DNA of 64,000 nt, taken from contig NZ_CP061038.1 in the NCBI RefSeq assembly GCF_014490665.1, positions 4,548,501 to 4,612,500 of the forward strand, read 5' to 3'. Position numbers and translations under genes: made by a program. A model generated the notes under the pieces. It was not told where the DNA came from. It searched no databases and worked only from the letters and a program-made list of their open reading frames with translations. Shown here piece by piece: positions 26,829 through 36,692 of this stretch (within the stretch, counting starts at the first letter, position 1; every line of letters starts with the position of its first letter). Source of the stretch: Sphingomonas alpina (GTDB lineage Bacteria > Pseudomonadota > Alphaproteobacteria > Sphingomonadales > Sphingomonadaceae).

Positions 26829-27188
26829 TTAGGGCCGATCGTCCCGCAAGGCCTTGACCAGTATATCGCGCACCGCCTTCACGGTGCGCGTATCTGCACC
26901 GCCGCCACTGTTGCCAGGACCGCCACTCGCTCTTTTGCCCTCCGCCGACAGCAACTTCTGCACGCCGCGGATGGTATAGCCTTCCTGTTCGAGCAGGCCG
27001 CTGATGCGGAGCACCAGCGCAACGTCCTCGGGCCGATAATAGCGTCGCCGTCCCGCCCGTTGCAGCGGGCGCAATTGCGGAAACCGTGTTTCCCAATAAC
27101 GCAATATATGCTGCGGGATGCCCGCCTCGCGGGAGAGCTCGCCGATCGTCCGGAACGCGCCCGCCGCCTTGTCGGAGACGACCGCCAT
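26829..27188 (-). CDS. MerR family transcriptional regulator
   Basis: A 119-residue protein with an N-terminal winged helix-turn-helix: 'TIGELSREAGIPQHILRYWE' followed by 'RRRYYRPEDVALVLRIS'. After the short coiled part it ends in a Gly-rich, basic tail without effector-binding cysteines. It is the small MerR protein that commonly follows ihfA in alphaproteobacteria. The gap to ihfA is only 7 bases, so the two are co-transcribed. Its target is not known. Confidence 0.88.
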   Translation of the reverse strand: MAVVSDKAAGAFRTIGELSREAGIPQHILRYWETRFPQLRPLQRAGRRRYYRPEDVALVLRISGLLEQEGYTIRGVQKLLSAEGKRASGGPGNSGGGADTRTVKAVRDILVKALRDDRP

Positions 27189-27195
27189 GCTTCGG

Positions 27196-27495
27196 TCAGC
27201 TGCCGCTGACGATACGGTCGCGCATCATCTGGCTGGCGCGGAAGGTGAGAACGCGGCGCGGTGCGATCGGCACCTCGACCCCGGTCTTGGGATTGCGCCC
27301 GACGCGCTCGCCCTTGTCGCGCAGCACGAAGGTGCCGAAGCCGGAAATCTTCACATTCTCACCCTTGGACAGGGCTTCGCACATATGGCCGAGTATCTGT
27401 TCGACCAGTTTGGCCGAGTCGGCGCGCGACAGCCCCACTTGATGATGCAGCGATTCGGCCAGATCGGCCCTTGTCAGCGTACCCGCAGGTGCCAT
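27196..27495 (-). CDS. ihfA: integration host factor alpha subunit
   Basis: A 99-residue DNA-bending protein that pairs with IHF beta to shape promoters, including sigma-54 promoters, and recombination sites. '[20 protein letters not shown]', '[20 protein letters not shown]' and the beta-arm '[20 protein letters not shown]' with its intercalating proline are diagnostic. GGGAGG precedes the ATG. It sits downstream of fabH, in the common order plsX-fabH-ihfA-merR. Confidence 0.96.
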   Translation of the reverse strand: MAPAGTLTRADLAESLHHQVGLSRADSAKLVEQILGHMCEALSKGENVKISGFGTFVLRDKGERVGRNPKTGVEVPIAPRRVLTFRASQMMRDRIVSGS

Positions 27496-27599
27496 GCGAC
27501 TTCCCTCCCCATAGCGTGGCAGAAAGCCTGCCTAACACAATGAGGGAACACACCGAAAGGGGTTTGTGACGCTAGCGTTTCAATAGACAAGAGTGTCAG

Positions 27600-28562
27600 T
27601 TAAAGCCGGACGACGGCGGCACCCCAGGTGAAGCCGCCGCCCATCGCTTCGAGCACGATCAACTGGCCGGGCTTGATCCGCCCGTCGCGCACCGCGGTGT
27701 CGAGTGCGAGCGGCACCGATGCGGCCGACGTATTGGCATGCTGGTCGACCGTCACCACGACCTTTTCCGGCGCCAGGCCGAGCTTGCGCGCGGTCGCGTC
27801 GAGAATGCGGGCGTTGGCCTGATGCGGCACGACCCAGTCGACATCGTCCGAGCTGAGCCCGGCGGCGGCGAGCGATTCGCCCATCACCGTGGCGAGATTG
27901 ACCACTGCGTGGCGGAACACCTCGCGGCCCTTCATGCGGACCTTGCCGACCGTGCCGGTGGTCGAGGGGCCGCCATCGACATACAGCAGCGCGTTATGGC
28001 GGCCATCGGCATGGAGCTTGGTCGCGAGAATGCCGCGTTCGCCGCTTCCATCCTCGCCTTCGAGCACGATCGCGCCGGCACCGTCGCCGAACAGGACGCA
28101 GGTGGTGCGGTCGTCCCAGTCGAGGATGCGGCTGAAGGTCTCGGCGCCGATCACCAGCGCACGATTGTGCGCGCCGGCGCGAATCATGCTGTCGGCGACC
28201 TGCAGCGCATAGAGAAAGCCCGAGCAGACCGCGGCGACGTCAAAGGCGACGCAATCGTCGATGCCGAGCATCGCCTGCACCTTGGTCGCGCTGGCCGGAA
28301 AGGTCTGGTCGGGCGTGGCGGTTGCCAGCACGATCAGGTCGATATCCTGAGCCGAACGGCCGGCAGCGGTCAGCGCCGCGCGGCAGGCATCGGCTGCCAG
28401 CGTGGCGGTCGTCTCGTCGGGGCCGGCGATATGGCGGAACCGGATCCCGGTGCGCTCGACGATCCATTCGTCGGTCGTATCGACGGTCTCGGCCAGTTCG
28501 GCGTTCGACACGCGCCGCACGGGCAGGGCCGATCCGGTGCCGGTAATGATGCTGCGAATCAT
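27600..28562 (-). CDS. fabH: 3-oxoacyl-ACP synthase III
   Basis: A 320-residue thiolase-fold enzyme that condenses acetyl-CoA with malonyl-ACP to start fatty-acid synthesis. The nucleophile is in '[12 protein letters not shown]' (Cys around residue 112), with '[12 protein letters not shown]' (His) and '[13 protein letters not shown]' (Asn) completing the triad. Length is standard. The start overlaps the stop of plsX by four bases, so translation is coupled. Confidence 0.98.
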   Translation of the reverse strand: MIRSIITGTGSALPVRRVSNAELAETVDTTDEWIVERTGIRFRHIAGPDETTATLAADACRAALTAAGRSAQDIDLIVLATATPDQTFPASATKVQAMLGIDDCVAFDVAAVCSGFLYALQVADSMIRAGAHNRALVIGAETFSRILDWDDRTTCVLFGDGAGAIVLEGEDGSGERGILATKLHADGRHNALLYVDGGPSTTGTVGKVRMKGREVFRHAVVNLATVMGESLAAAGLSSDDVDWVVPHQANARILDATARKLGLAPEKVVVTVDQHANTSAASVPLALDTAVRDGRIKPGQLIVLEAMGGGFTWGAAVVRL

Positions 28563-29590
28563 GCCGCTTTAGCCTCGAAGTTGCCGAGGTCCTCGGCGAT
28601 GCGACGAGTCAAATCGTCGCGGACCATCTTGGCCGCCGCAGCGATCGCGGTCGCCACGCCGACTTCATTGGCACCGCCATGACTCTTCACGACCAGGCCG
28701 TTGAGCCCGAGAAACACCGCGCCATTATGGTTGTTGGGGTCGAGATGGTGGCGCAGCAACTCGGTCGCCGGCCGGGAGATCAGGAAGCCGATCTTGGAGC
28801 GGATCGAGCTGCGGAACGCACGCTTGAGCAGGTCGGCGACGAAGCGCGCGGTGCCCTCGGCGGTCTTGAGTGCGATATTGCCCGAAAAACCATCGCATAC
28901 GATCACGTCGACATCGCCGTGCGACAGCTGGTCGCCCTCGACAAAACCGGAAAAGGTCATCGGCAGATGAGTCGCGGCCTTGAGATCGCGCGCGGCGTCG
29001 CGAATCTCGTCGGTGCCCTTCTGGTCCTCGCTGCCGATATTGAGCAGCGCGACGCGCGGGGAGGCGAGGTCGAGTGTGGTGCGCGCATAGGCGGCACCCA
29101 TCACCGCGAACTGCACCAGGTTGCGTGCATCGCATTCGGTATTGGCGCCGAGGTCGAGCACGACCACGTCATTATTGCCGAGCGTCGGCAGCAAAGCGGC
29201 GAGCGCGGGGCGGTCGATGCCGGGAATCATGCGCAGCGACAGCTTGGCCATGGCCATCAGCGCGCCGGTATTGCCCGACGACACGGCGGCGGCGGCGCGG
29301 CCCTGCTTCACCATGTCGATGGCGATGCCCATCGAGGTCGTCTTGGCACGGCGCAGCGCCTGGCCGGGCTTGTCGCTCGACCCGACGACTTCGGGGGCAT
29401 GGACGATCTCGGAATGCGCGGTCAGATTGGGGTGACTGAGCAATCCGTCACGGATCGCCGTCTCGTCACCCACCAGAATGAACTGCATGTCCGGGAAACG
29501 CCGGCGCGCACGGGCGACGCCGGCCAGCATTACTGCCAGTCCCTTGTCACCGCCCATCGCATCGACGGCGATCCGGGAGCTGTTCGACAC
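28559..29590 (-). CDS. plsX: phosphate acyltransferase PlsX
   Basis: A 343-residue soluble enzyme that converts acyl-ACP to acyl-phosphate, the donor for glycerol-3-phosphate acylation. '[12 protein letters not shown]' at the N-terminus, '[13 protein letters not shown]' and '[14 protein letters not shown]' are family motifs. The start is GTG at 29590 with AAGGGGG upstream. It follows rpmF and overlaps fabH, the classic lipid operon layout. Confidence 0.98.
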   Translation of the reverse strand: MSNSSRIAVDAMGGDKGLAVMLAGVARARRRFPDMQFILVGDETAIRDGLLSHPNLTAHSEIVHAPEVVGSSDKPGQALRRAKTTSMGIAIDMVKQGRAAAAVSSGNTGALMAMAKLSLRMIPGIDRPALAALLPTLGNNDVVVLDLGANTECDARNLVQFAVMGAAYARTTLDLASPRVALLNIGSEDQKGTDEIRDAARDLKAATHLPMTFSGFVEGDQLSHGDVDVIVCDGFSGNIALKTAEGTARFVADLLKRAFRSSIRSKIGFLISRPATELLRHHLDPNNHNGAVFLGLNGLVVKSHGGANEVGVATAIAAAAKMVRDDLTRRIAEDLGNFEAKAA

Positions 29591-29619
29591 GTCGCTTGCC
29601 CCCTTTCGTGAAGCTTGGG

Positions 29620-29799
29620 TCAGCCTTCGACCGAAACGATCTCGCGGCCATTATAATGGCCGCACGACCCGCACAGATTGTGCGGACGCTTCAGTTCGCC
29701 GCAATTCGGGCATTCCTGATAGGATTCGATCGGCAGCGAATCGTGGCTGCGGCGCATGCCGCGCTTCGACGGCGTGGTTTTTCTCTTGGGGACGGCCAT
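29620..29799 (-). CDS. rpmF: 50S ribosomal protein L32
   Basis: A 59-residue ribosomal protein. '[20 protein letters not shown]' is typical, and the four cysteines (CPNC and CGSC) form the zinc ribbon, so this is the zinc-containing type. It leads the operon with plsX, fabH, ihfA and merR, as in many proteobacteria. The gap to plsX is 29 bases. Confidence 0.97.
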   Translation of the reverse strand: MAVPKRKTTPSKRGMRRSHDSLPIESYQECPNCGELKRPHNLCGSCGHYNGREIVSVEG

Positions 29800-30000
29800 T
29801 TCGGCGAAACCTTTGTCTGGATCAAAACTGCGATAAGCCCGTAACAGGCACCGCGCAACCGACGGATAAGGTCGACCGCAGGTGGCACCGGCGGCCGGAC
29901 ACGTCGCGAAGCGTTGCGCCTATAGCGATTCCACGCGGCGTTGCAAGCTTGTGCGCGGACTGGCAGGGTCCACCCTCATAAGAGCAGGGGGAGAATGCCA

Positions 30001-30447
30001 ATGGAAATGGTGATGTTGCCGGTCGCTTTGGTGACCGCGGGCGGTTCCGCGCTGATCGCGTTGTGGCTGGCGATTCGCGTCGGCCAGGTGCGCACCCAGG
30101 CCAAGGTCAGCATCGGCGACGGTGGTGACGAGCGATTGATCTGCCGGATGCGCGCGCAGGCCAATTTCGTCGAATATGCGCCGTTCATCGTCATCCTGAT
30201 CGGCTTGATCGAATTCACCGCCGGCACATCGACCTGGCTATGGGTGGCAAGCGCGCTGTTCCTGCTGGCGCGAATCGCCCATCCGCTGGGCATGGACGGG
30301 CTGAAATATGCACGCACGACCGGCACGGTGGTAACCTTCGCGCTGCTGCTTGGCCTGGGCGGCTATGCCATCGCGCTGCCGCTGATCGCGATGCAGCAGG
30401 CGCCCGTCGGCGATCCGGTCGAGGCGGTCGTGCCCAGCGGCGGCTGA
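30001..30447 (+). CDS. MAPEG family membrane protein
   Basis: A 148-residue integral membrane protein with four hydrophobic segments. The pattern 'RMRAQANFVEYAPFIVILIGLIE' and 'ARIAHPLGMDG' is typical of the MAPEG family, related to microsomal glutathione transferases, whose bacterial members are mostly uncharacterised. I start at ATG 30001, which has the better distance from GGGGGAG; an ATG six bases earlier is possible. Convergent with the MBL-fold gene. Confidence 0.87.
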   Translation: MEMVMLPVALVTAGGSALIALWLAIRVGQVRTQAKVSIGDGGDERLICRMRAQANFVEYAPFIVILIGLIEFTAGTSTWLWVASALFLLARIAHPLGMDGLKYARTTGTVVTFALLLGLGGYAIALPLIAMQQAPVGDPVEAVVPSGG

Positions 30448-30457
30448 GAGCTTGTTT

Positions 30458-30481
30458 GAAATTCGCGAAAGAGCGAATTTC
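30458..30481. terminator. hairpin between convergent genes
   Basis: GAAATTCGC (30458-30466) and GCGAATTTC (30473-30481) form a perfect 9-bp stem with a 6-base loop between the MAPEG and MBL genes. There is no long T tract, so termination strength is uncertain. Confidence 0.55.
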
Positions 30482-30493
30482 CCAGGCCACCGG

Positions 30494-31156
30494 TTACTCC
30501 GCGAGTGCTGCGTCGCTGACGAACGGGTTGTGCGCCCGCTCATGGGCGAAATTGCTCATCGGGCCGTGTCCCGGAATGAAGGCGGTGTCGTCGCCCAGCG
30601 GCCACAGCTTGGTCGCGATCGACTGGAGCAGCTCGGCATGGTTGCCGCGCGGGAAATCGGTCCGGCCGACCGATCCCTGGAACAGCACGTCGCCGACCAG
30701 CGCCAGTTTCGAGTCGGGATGGTGGAAGATGACATGCCCCGGCGTATGGCCGGGGGTTTCGTAGACGTTGAAGGTGAGTTTGCCGACGGTGACGGTGTCG
30801 CCCTCGACCAGCCAGCGGTCCGGTACGAACGCCTTCCCGCCCATGATGCCATATTTGGCGCCGTCCTCGGCCAGCGTCTCGAGCAGGAACAGATCCTCGC
30901 GGTGCGGCCCCTCGATCGGCACGCCCAATGCCTCGGCGAGCGGCTTGGCTTCGCCGCAATGGTCGAAATGGCCGTGCGTGAGGATGATCTTCTCGACCGT
31001 CACGCCGTGATGCGCCGCCGCCGCCTTCAGCTTGGGCAAGTCGCCGCCCGGATCGACGAACGCGCCCCGCATCGTCTCGGTGCACCACAACAGGGTGCAA
31101 TTCTGTTGCAATGGAGTGACGGGGATGATCGCGGCGCGCAGCGGGGGATTAGCCAT
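30494..31156 (-). CDS. MBL-fold hydrolase, glyoxalase II-like
   Basis: A 220-residue metallo-beta-lactamase fold enzyme. 'LTHGHFDHCG' supplies the HxHxDH metal motif (about residues 60-65), with 'ETPGHTPGHVIF', 'VGDVLFQGSVGRTD' and 'FIPGHGPMS' giving the remaining His and Asp ligands. This is the YcbL-type hydroxyacylglutathione hydrolase-like branch; the substrate is probably a thioester such as S-lactoylglutathione, but this is inferred from family only. The ribosome binding site is weak. Confidence 0.87.
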   Translation of the reverse strand: MANPPLRAAIIPVTPLQQNCTLLWCTETMRGAFVDPGGDLPKLKAAAAHHGVTVEKIILTHGHFDHCGEAKPLAEALGVPIEGPHREDLFLLETLAEDGAKYGIMGGKAFVPDRWLVEGDTVTVGKLTFNVYETPGHTPGHVIFHHPDSKLALVGDVLFQGSVGRTDFPRGNHAELLQSIATKLWPLGDDTAFIPGHGPMSNFAHERAHNPFVSDAALAE

Positions 31157-31532
31157 CCATGCGAAATGGTCGCGCTGCGCGTCTCCGTCAATCGAAGAGG
31201 GAGAATCTTCGGTGCCCGGATGCGAACGCGGCCTTTTCTTGGGGCTTCATAGCATCGGCGAAGGCCTGTGAGGCATATGAGGTTCTGCGGTCTCATGCCG
31301 GGGGTAAGGCCGCCGGCACCTCCAAAGCCTCCCAAGCGAGGTACGGTGCTCAACTGACGCGCTTGATGCGACGCTGAGCCGTCAGGCTTGTCGCCGCCGT
31401 TCTTTGCCCGCCATTCCCTTTCGGACTTTTCGGGGGCGGAGCAGGCGGGGAGGCCGCGTGCCGCTCCCGCGCCGACCGGAACGCCAAGGATACTGGCACT
31501 CGGCCGTACATCCACGCTACATGGCGAGGACG
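31157..31532. other. gene-free stretch upstream of pabBC
   Basis: I find no convincing gene here. There is a short hairpin (CGAAGA with TCTTCG near 31190-31209) and several open frames on both strands without start context or family resemblance. A minus-strand frame covering most of it continues into the MBL gene in another phase and looks like a shadow. It may hold the promoter of pabBC or an unrecognised RNA. Confidence 0.5.
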
Positions 31533-33368
31533 ATGTCGATGCCGATCAAGGACTCTCCCCCCGTTTTGTCTGGTATTCTGTCTGGCCCCTTTGTCCTGCT
31601 CGACGATGCCCGTGACGGTGGCGCACCTGCGCGGCTGTATCGCGCGCCGCTGCGTATCGTCCGCGCCGATCGAGCGGTGGATGTGCCGGCCGCCCTGGCC
31701 GAGCTCAAGGCCGAGCGCGCGGCGGGACGCGATGCGGCCGGGTTCATGGCCTATGGCGCGGGTGCGGCACTTGAGCCCCGGCTCGCGGGGCTGGTGCGCG
31801 AAGCGGGGCAGGCGCCCCTGCTGTGGTTCGGCATTTTCGGCGCGAGTGAACGGATGGATGGTGACGGGGTTGCAGCGCTGCTGCCCGATCCGGCCGGCGC
31901 CTGGCTCGGCGCGCCCGAGCCGCGCATCGATCGCGTCGCCTATGACGCGGCGATCGCGCAAGTGCTTGGCCTGATCGGCGCGGGAGACATCTACCAGGCC
32001 AATCTGACCTTTCGCGCAAGCGTCGAGGCGATCGGCCATCCGCTTGCGCTCTACGCCGCGATCCGGTCGCGTGCCCGGGCCGGTTATGGGGGAGTCGTCT
32101 GGACCGGGGAGGAATGGCTGCTGTCCTTTTCGCCGGAACTGTTCTTCTCGCTCAAGGCGGGTGCGCTGACCGCCAGGCCGATGAAAGGCACGGCAAGGCG
32201 CGGCGTCACGCCGGAAGAGGATCGCGCCTTGGCCGCGACGCTGCGAACGGACGCCAAGCAGCGTGCCGAAAACCTGATGATCGTCGACCTGATGCGGAAC
32301 GATCTGACGCGTGTGGCGGAGCCGGGCAGCGTCGCCGTGCCCGCATTGTTTGCGGTGGAGGGCTATCCCACGGTCCATCAGATGACATCGACCGTCACTG
32401 CGCGACTGCGGCCCGGTCTCGACGCCATCGACGTGCTTGGCGCGACTTTTCCGTGCGGTTCGATTACCGGCGCTCCGAAAATCCGTGCGATGGAGGTGAT
32501 CGATGCAGTCGAGGTCGATGCGCGGGGTGCCTATACCGGGTCGATCGGCTGGATCGGCGCGAATGGCGACGCGGCATTCAACGTCGCGATCCGCACGCTC
32601 CGGCTGGATCCGGACGAGAGCGCCACGACCATGAGGGCGACGATCGGGCTCGGCTCGGGCATCGTCGCCGATTCGCGCGCCGACGAGGAATGGGACGAAT
32701 GCCTCGCCAAGGGGGCATTCGTGACCGCCGGCCAGCGCGGCTTCGACCTGATCGAGACGATGGCGTTCGATCCCGAGATCGGATTGCCGCTGCTCGAGGG
32801 TCATCTGGCTCGGATGAAGGCCAGCGCGACCCTGTTCAGCTTCACCTTCGATCGCCATGCGGCGCGCAACGAATTGCAGGCCGCGACCTTCCGCTTGCGT
32901 ACCGCGCGCCGGGTCCGGCTGATGCTGGCGAAGAGCGGGGCGATCGCGATCGAGGTAGCGCCGATGCCCGAGCCGCGCACCACGCCGATGCAGGTCGCGA
33001 TTGCCCCGCTGCCGGTCGCGCCGCACGACTTCCGCCTGCGCCACAAGACCAGCGACCGGGGCTTTTACGACGCGGCGCGGCGCCAGTCGGGCGCCGATGA
33101 GGTGTTGTTTACCGATCCTGCCGGCTTCCTGACCGAGGGCAGCTTCACCTCGATCTTCGTCGAGCGCGACGGCATGCTGGTCACGCCGCCGCTCGCGCGC
33201 GGGTTGCTGCCCGGTGTGTTGCGCGCCGATCTCATCGCCAGCGGCCGTGCGATCGAGGGCGAATTGAGTACCGCCGACCTGGCCGGCGGTTTTCTGCTCG
33301 GCAATGCACTGCGCGGGCTGTTTTCTGCCATTGTTGCAGTTGCGAAATCGAACAAGCACGGTCTATAG
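31533..33368 (+). CDS. pabB: aminodeoxychorismate synthase I fused to lyase (PabB-PabC)
   Basis: A two-domain folate-pathway enzyme of about 611 residues. Residues up to about 390 are the chorismate-binding PabB domain: 'GDIYQANLTFR', 'SFSPELFFSL', 'KGTARRG', 'ENLMIVDLMRNDLTRVAEPGSV' and 'FPCGSITGAPKIRAMEVI'. The remainder is a class IV PLP-dependent aminodeoxychorismate lyase: 'LIETMAFDPEIGLPLLEGHLARM', 'RHKTSDRGFYDAARR' (PLP lysine) and 'LTEGSFTSIFVERDG'. Together they turn chorismate into p-aminobenzoate; ammonia would come from a PabA encoded elsewhere. ATG 31533 is chosen for the GAGG before it; 31539 is an alternative. Confidence 0.93.
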   Translation: MSMPIKDSPPVLSGILSGPFVLLDDARDGGAPARLYRAPLRIVRADRAVDVPAALAELKAERAAGRDAAGFMAYGAGAALEPRLAGLVREAGQAPLLWFGIFGASERMDGDGVAALLPDPAGAWLGAPEPRIDRVAYDAAIAQVLGLIGAGDIYQANLTFRASVEAIGHPLALYAAIRSRARAGYGGVVWTGEEWLLSFSPELFFSLKAGALTARPMKGTARRGVTPEEDRALAATLRTDAKQRAENLMIVDLMRNDLTRVAEPGSVAVPALFAVEGYPTVHQMTSTVTARLRPGLDAIDVLGATFPCGSITGAPKIRAMEVIDAVEVDARGAYTGSIGWIGANGDAAFNVAIRTLRLDPDESATTMRATIGLGSGIVADSRADEEWDECLAKGAFVTAGQRGFDLIETMAFDPEIGLPLLEGHLARMKASATLFSFTFDRHAARNELQAATFRLRTARRVRLMLAKSGAIAIEVAPMPEPRTTPMQVAIAPLPVAPHDFRLRHKTSDRGFYDAARRQSGADEVLFTDPAGFLTEGSFTSIFVERDGMLVTPPLARGLLPGVLRADLIASGRAIEGELSTADLAGGFLLGNALRGLFSAIVAVAKSNKHGL

Positions 33369-33384
33369 CCGCGCCGCTCCCCTG

Positions 33385-34660
<1,276 letters not shown>

Positions 34661-34851
34661 GGTGTTGGTTCCGTCTTGTTGAACGAGTGCGGATGAACGG
34701 ATCAGTCAGCGGGCGTTAACGCTGGGTTTCGCAAAGGCACCTTGCAACGGCGCGGGACAATCCCGACCTGCGCATCGTCGACGGACCGTATTTTCGGCGC
34801 CGTCATTGGGTTTTGGCCCGCGCGGTGCGACGCGGGTCCATGAGGTAGTTT

Positions 34852-34995
34852 ATGCGTAGCATCCTGAAATCGGGTTTCCTGTGGCAGTTCATCGGCGGTT
34901 TCGCGCTGGGCGCGGTCGGCGTGTTCACGCTGCAGCCCGCCGCGACCGAGACTCCGGCGACGCCCGTCGCGGCGACGGCGCCCGCTGCGCGCTGA
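34852..34995 (+). CDS. 47-residue small membrane protein
   Basis: A short gene with ATG at 34852 preceded by GAGG at six bases. The product has one hydrophobic segment ('FLWQFIGGFALGAVGVFTL', about residues 9-27) and an Ala/Pro/Thr-rich tail, so it probably sits in the inner membrane with the tail outside. The composition and good ribosome binding site support translation. I know of no function. It lies alone, about 225 bases after the aminotransferase gene. Confidence 0.65.
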   Translation: MRSILKSGFLWQFIGGFALGAVGVFTLQPAATETPATPVAATAPAAR

Positions 34996-35113
34996 TCCCT
35001 ATTGGCGGGCATCCGGGCCGCTACCCTATCCGTAGTTGATGTAACCGGACCGCACCCAGATCCGTATATGAAGTAAGAGCGCGCGTATCGGCGCTCTTCA
35101 CGAGGCGGATTTC

Positions 35114-35761
35114 ATGAACAGACTGACCATCGCTGCTGCACTTGCCGTCACACTGAGCGCGTGCGGCAGTGCCAATGCTGAACGTGCCGTGCCGATTCCG
35201 GCGGCGGTGCAGGATGTGCCCAGAGCCAATGGGCTGCAGACCGCGGTGCTCGCGGGCGGCTGCTTCTGGGGCATGGAGGCGGTGTTCGAACATGTGAAGG
35301 GCGTGCGCAATGTCACCGCCGGCTATGCCGGCGGCAGTGCGGCGACCGCGACTTATGACCAGGTGTCGACCGAGACGACTCGCCATGCCGAGGCGGTGAA
35401 GATCGTCTATGATCCGGCGCAGATCAGTTACGGTACCTTGCTCCGGGTCTATTTCTCGATCGCGCACAACCCGACCGAGCTCAACCGCCAGGGCCCGGAT
35501 ACCGGCCCCAGCTATCGCTCCGCGATCTTCCCGCAAAACGCTGCACAGAAATCTGTCGCAGCCGCCTATATCGCACAGCTCGGGGCGGCAAAGCTGTTCC
35601 CGAAACCGATCGTGACCAAATTGGAGGGCGGCGGCTTCTTTCCGGCCGAGGCCTATCACCAGAATTTCTTCGACCGAAACCCGACCCATCCGTACATCGT
35701 CAATATCGACAAGCCCAAGCTGGCGGCGTTCAGGGCCGGTTTCCCTTCGCTCGCTCGGTAG
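35114..35761 (+). CDS. msrA: peptide-methionine (S)-S-oxide reductase, exported
   Basis: A 215-residue repair enzyme that reduces methionine sulfoxide in damaged proteins. The catalytic motif GCFWGME places the nucleophilic cysteine at residue 50, and 'HAEAVKIVYDP' and 'YRSAIFP' fit the family. Residues 1-18 form a signal with LSAC, so it is probably a lipoprotein acting in the periplasm. The usual C-terminal recycling cysteines of cytoplasmic MsrA are not visible, so it may need another thiol donor. GAGGCGG precedes the ATG. A hairpin (35075-35098) lies just upstream. Confidence 0.93.
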   Translation: MNRLTIAAALAVTLSACGSANAERAVPIPAAVQDVPRANGLQTAVLAGGCFWGMEAVFEHVKGVRNVTAGYAGGSAATATYDQVSTETTRHAEAVKIVYDPAQISYGTLLRVYFSIAHNPTELNRQGPDTGPSYRSAIFPQNAAQKSVAAAYIAQLGAAKLFPKPIVTKLEGGGFFPAEAYHQNFFDRNPTHPYIVNIDKPKLAAFRAGFPSLAR

Positions 35762-35799
35762 AGCAGCATTCCCTTTCCCCCATTCGGGATTCCCTCTTT

Positions 35800-35866
35800 C
35801 CGTTCGGGCTGAGCCTGTCGAAGCCCAAGCGCCGCGCATGCCCTTCGACAGGCTCAGGGCGAACGG
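35800..35866. repeat. palindromic interspersed repeat (CTTCGACAGGCTCAG type)
   Basis: Left arm 35800-35826 and right arm 35841-35866 are inverted copies sharing CTTCGACAGGCTCAG and its complement, with a 14-base centre. Related copies lie at 38675-38700 (one arm) and 51560-51649 (both arms). The family is common between genes in many bacteria. Confidence 0.85.
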
Positions 35867-35910
35867 AGGTGGTGAACGAACTCAGCTCGGAAAAAACGAC
35901 CCGGTCTCGC

Positions 35911-36573
35911 TCACGCCGCCAGCGGGAAACGCAGCATCCGGTTGTCGACCGGCAGCATTGCCTCGGCCCCCGCGCCGATCGCGCGCACGATTTCCGGATG
36001 ATCGGCGTCGAGCCCGCCGGTCAGCGAACCGAAAGCGGGCAGGATCAGCTTGGTCGCGGTCGCCACGAAGCAACGGCGCGACACATGGCGCCCGCGCACG
36101 GTGATGCGGAATTTCGGATGGAAATGGCCTGACAGTTCGGGCCGGGTCTCGCCCCGCTCGGCTTCGTGGCGCAACACCAGGCCGTCGATCGCCGCCTCAT
36201 CGACCACATCGCCGCCGCAGCGATCGATCAGCACGCGGTCGTGATTGCCGGTGATCCAGGTCCAGCGACGCGTCGCGGTCAGCCTACGCAGCATCGCCGC
36301 GGCATTGTCGGGCAGGCGATCGCATCCGGCCGAATCGTGGAAACTGTCGCCCAGGCACCAGATTTCGGCCGCCCGCGTTTCCTCCGCCACCGCGGTCAAC
36401 GCAGCCAGGGTCGCGATCGAATCATAAGGCGGCAGCATCTGCCCGCGGGCCGCGAACCAGCTCGCTTTCTCGAAATGCAGGTCGGCGACCAGCAGGGCGC
36501 GCCGTGCGGGCCAGAACAGCGCGCCTTGCGGCAAGGCACAGAGATCATGACCGGCGAACGAAAAGGGAACCAT
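35911..36573 (-). CDS. pdeM: ligase-associated DNA damage response endonuclease PdeM
   Basis: A 220-residue calcineurin-type metallophosphoesterase. Metal motifs are in order: 'VADLHFEKAS' (about 32-41), 'LGDSFHD', 'TGNHD' and 'SGHFHPKF'. This is the PdeM member of the ligase-associated set (helicase, exonuclease, ligase, PdeM). I start at ATG 36573; the open frame upstream overlaps the divergent kup promoter. The partner genes are nearby but not adjacent: helicase 44250-46589, exonuclease 47387-48385, ligase 57913-59505. The family's substrate is not well defined. Confidence 0.88.
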   Translation of the reverse strand: MVPFSFAGHDLCALPQGALFWPARRALLVADLHFEKASWFAARGQMLPPYDSIATLAALTAVAEETRAAEIWCLGDSFHDSAGCDRLPDNAAAMLRRLTATRRWTWITGNHDRVLIDRCGGDVVDEAAIDGLVLRHEAERGETRPELSGHFHPKFRITVRGRHVSRRCFVATATKLILPAFGSLTGGLDADHPEIVRAIGAGAEAMLPVDNRMLRFPLAA

Positions 36574-36692
36574 GGCCTTGCTATGCCGTGACTTTTCCCA
36601 ATGTTCAACTTGGCGATCAACGGGTTGCTTGAAATCGCTTGCGCTGCAGTGCAACAGGCGTAGAGCGCGCCGTCCCAACGACAGGCCAAAAG

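Noticed and set aside
31027-31515. Minus-strand frame over the gap before pabBC
   Set aside because: It runs into the MBL gene in another phase, lacks a ribosome binding site and matches no family known to me.
35075-35098. AAGAGCGC and GCGCTCTT hairpin before msrA as a terminator
   Set aside because: No T tract follows and it is only 16 bases from the msrA start; it may be a leader structure, but evidence is too weak for a call.
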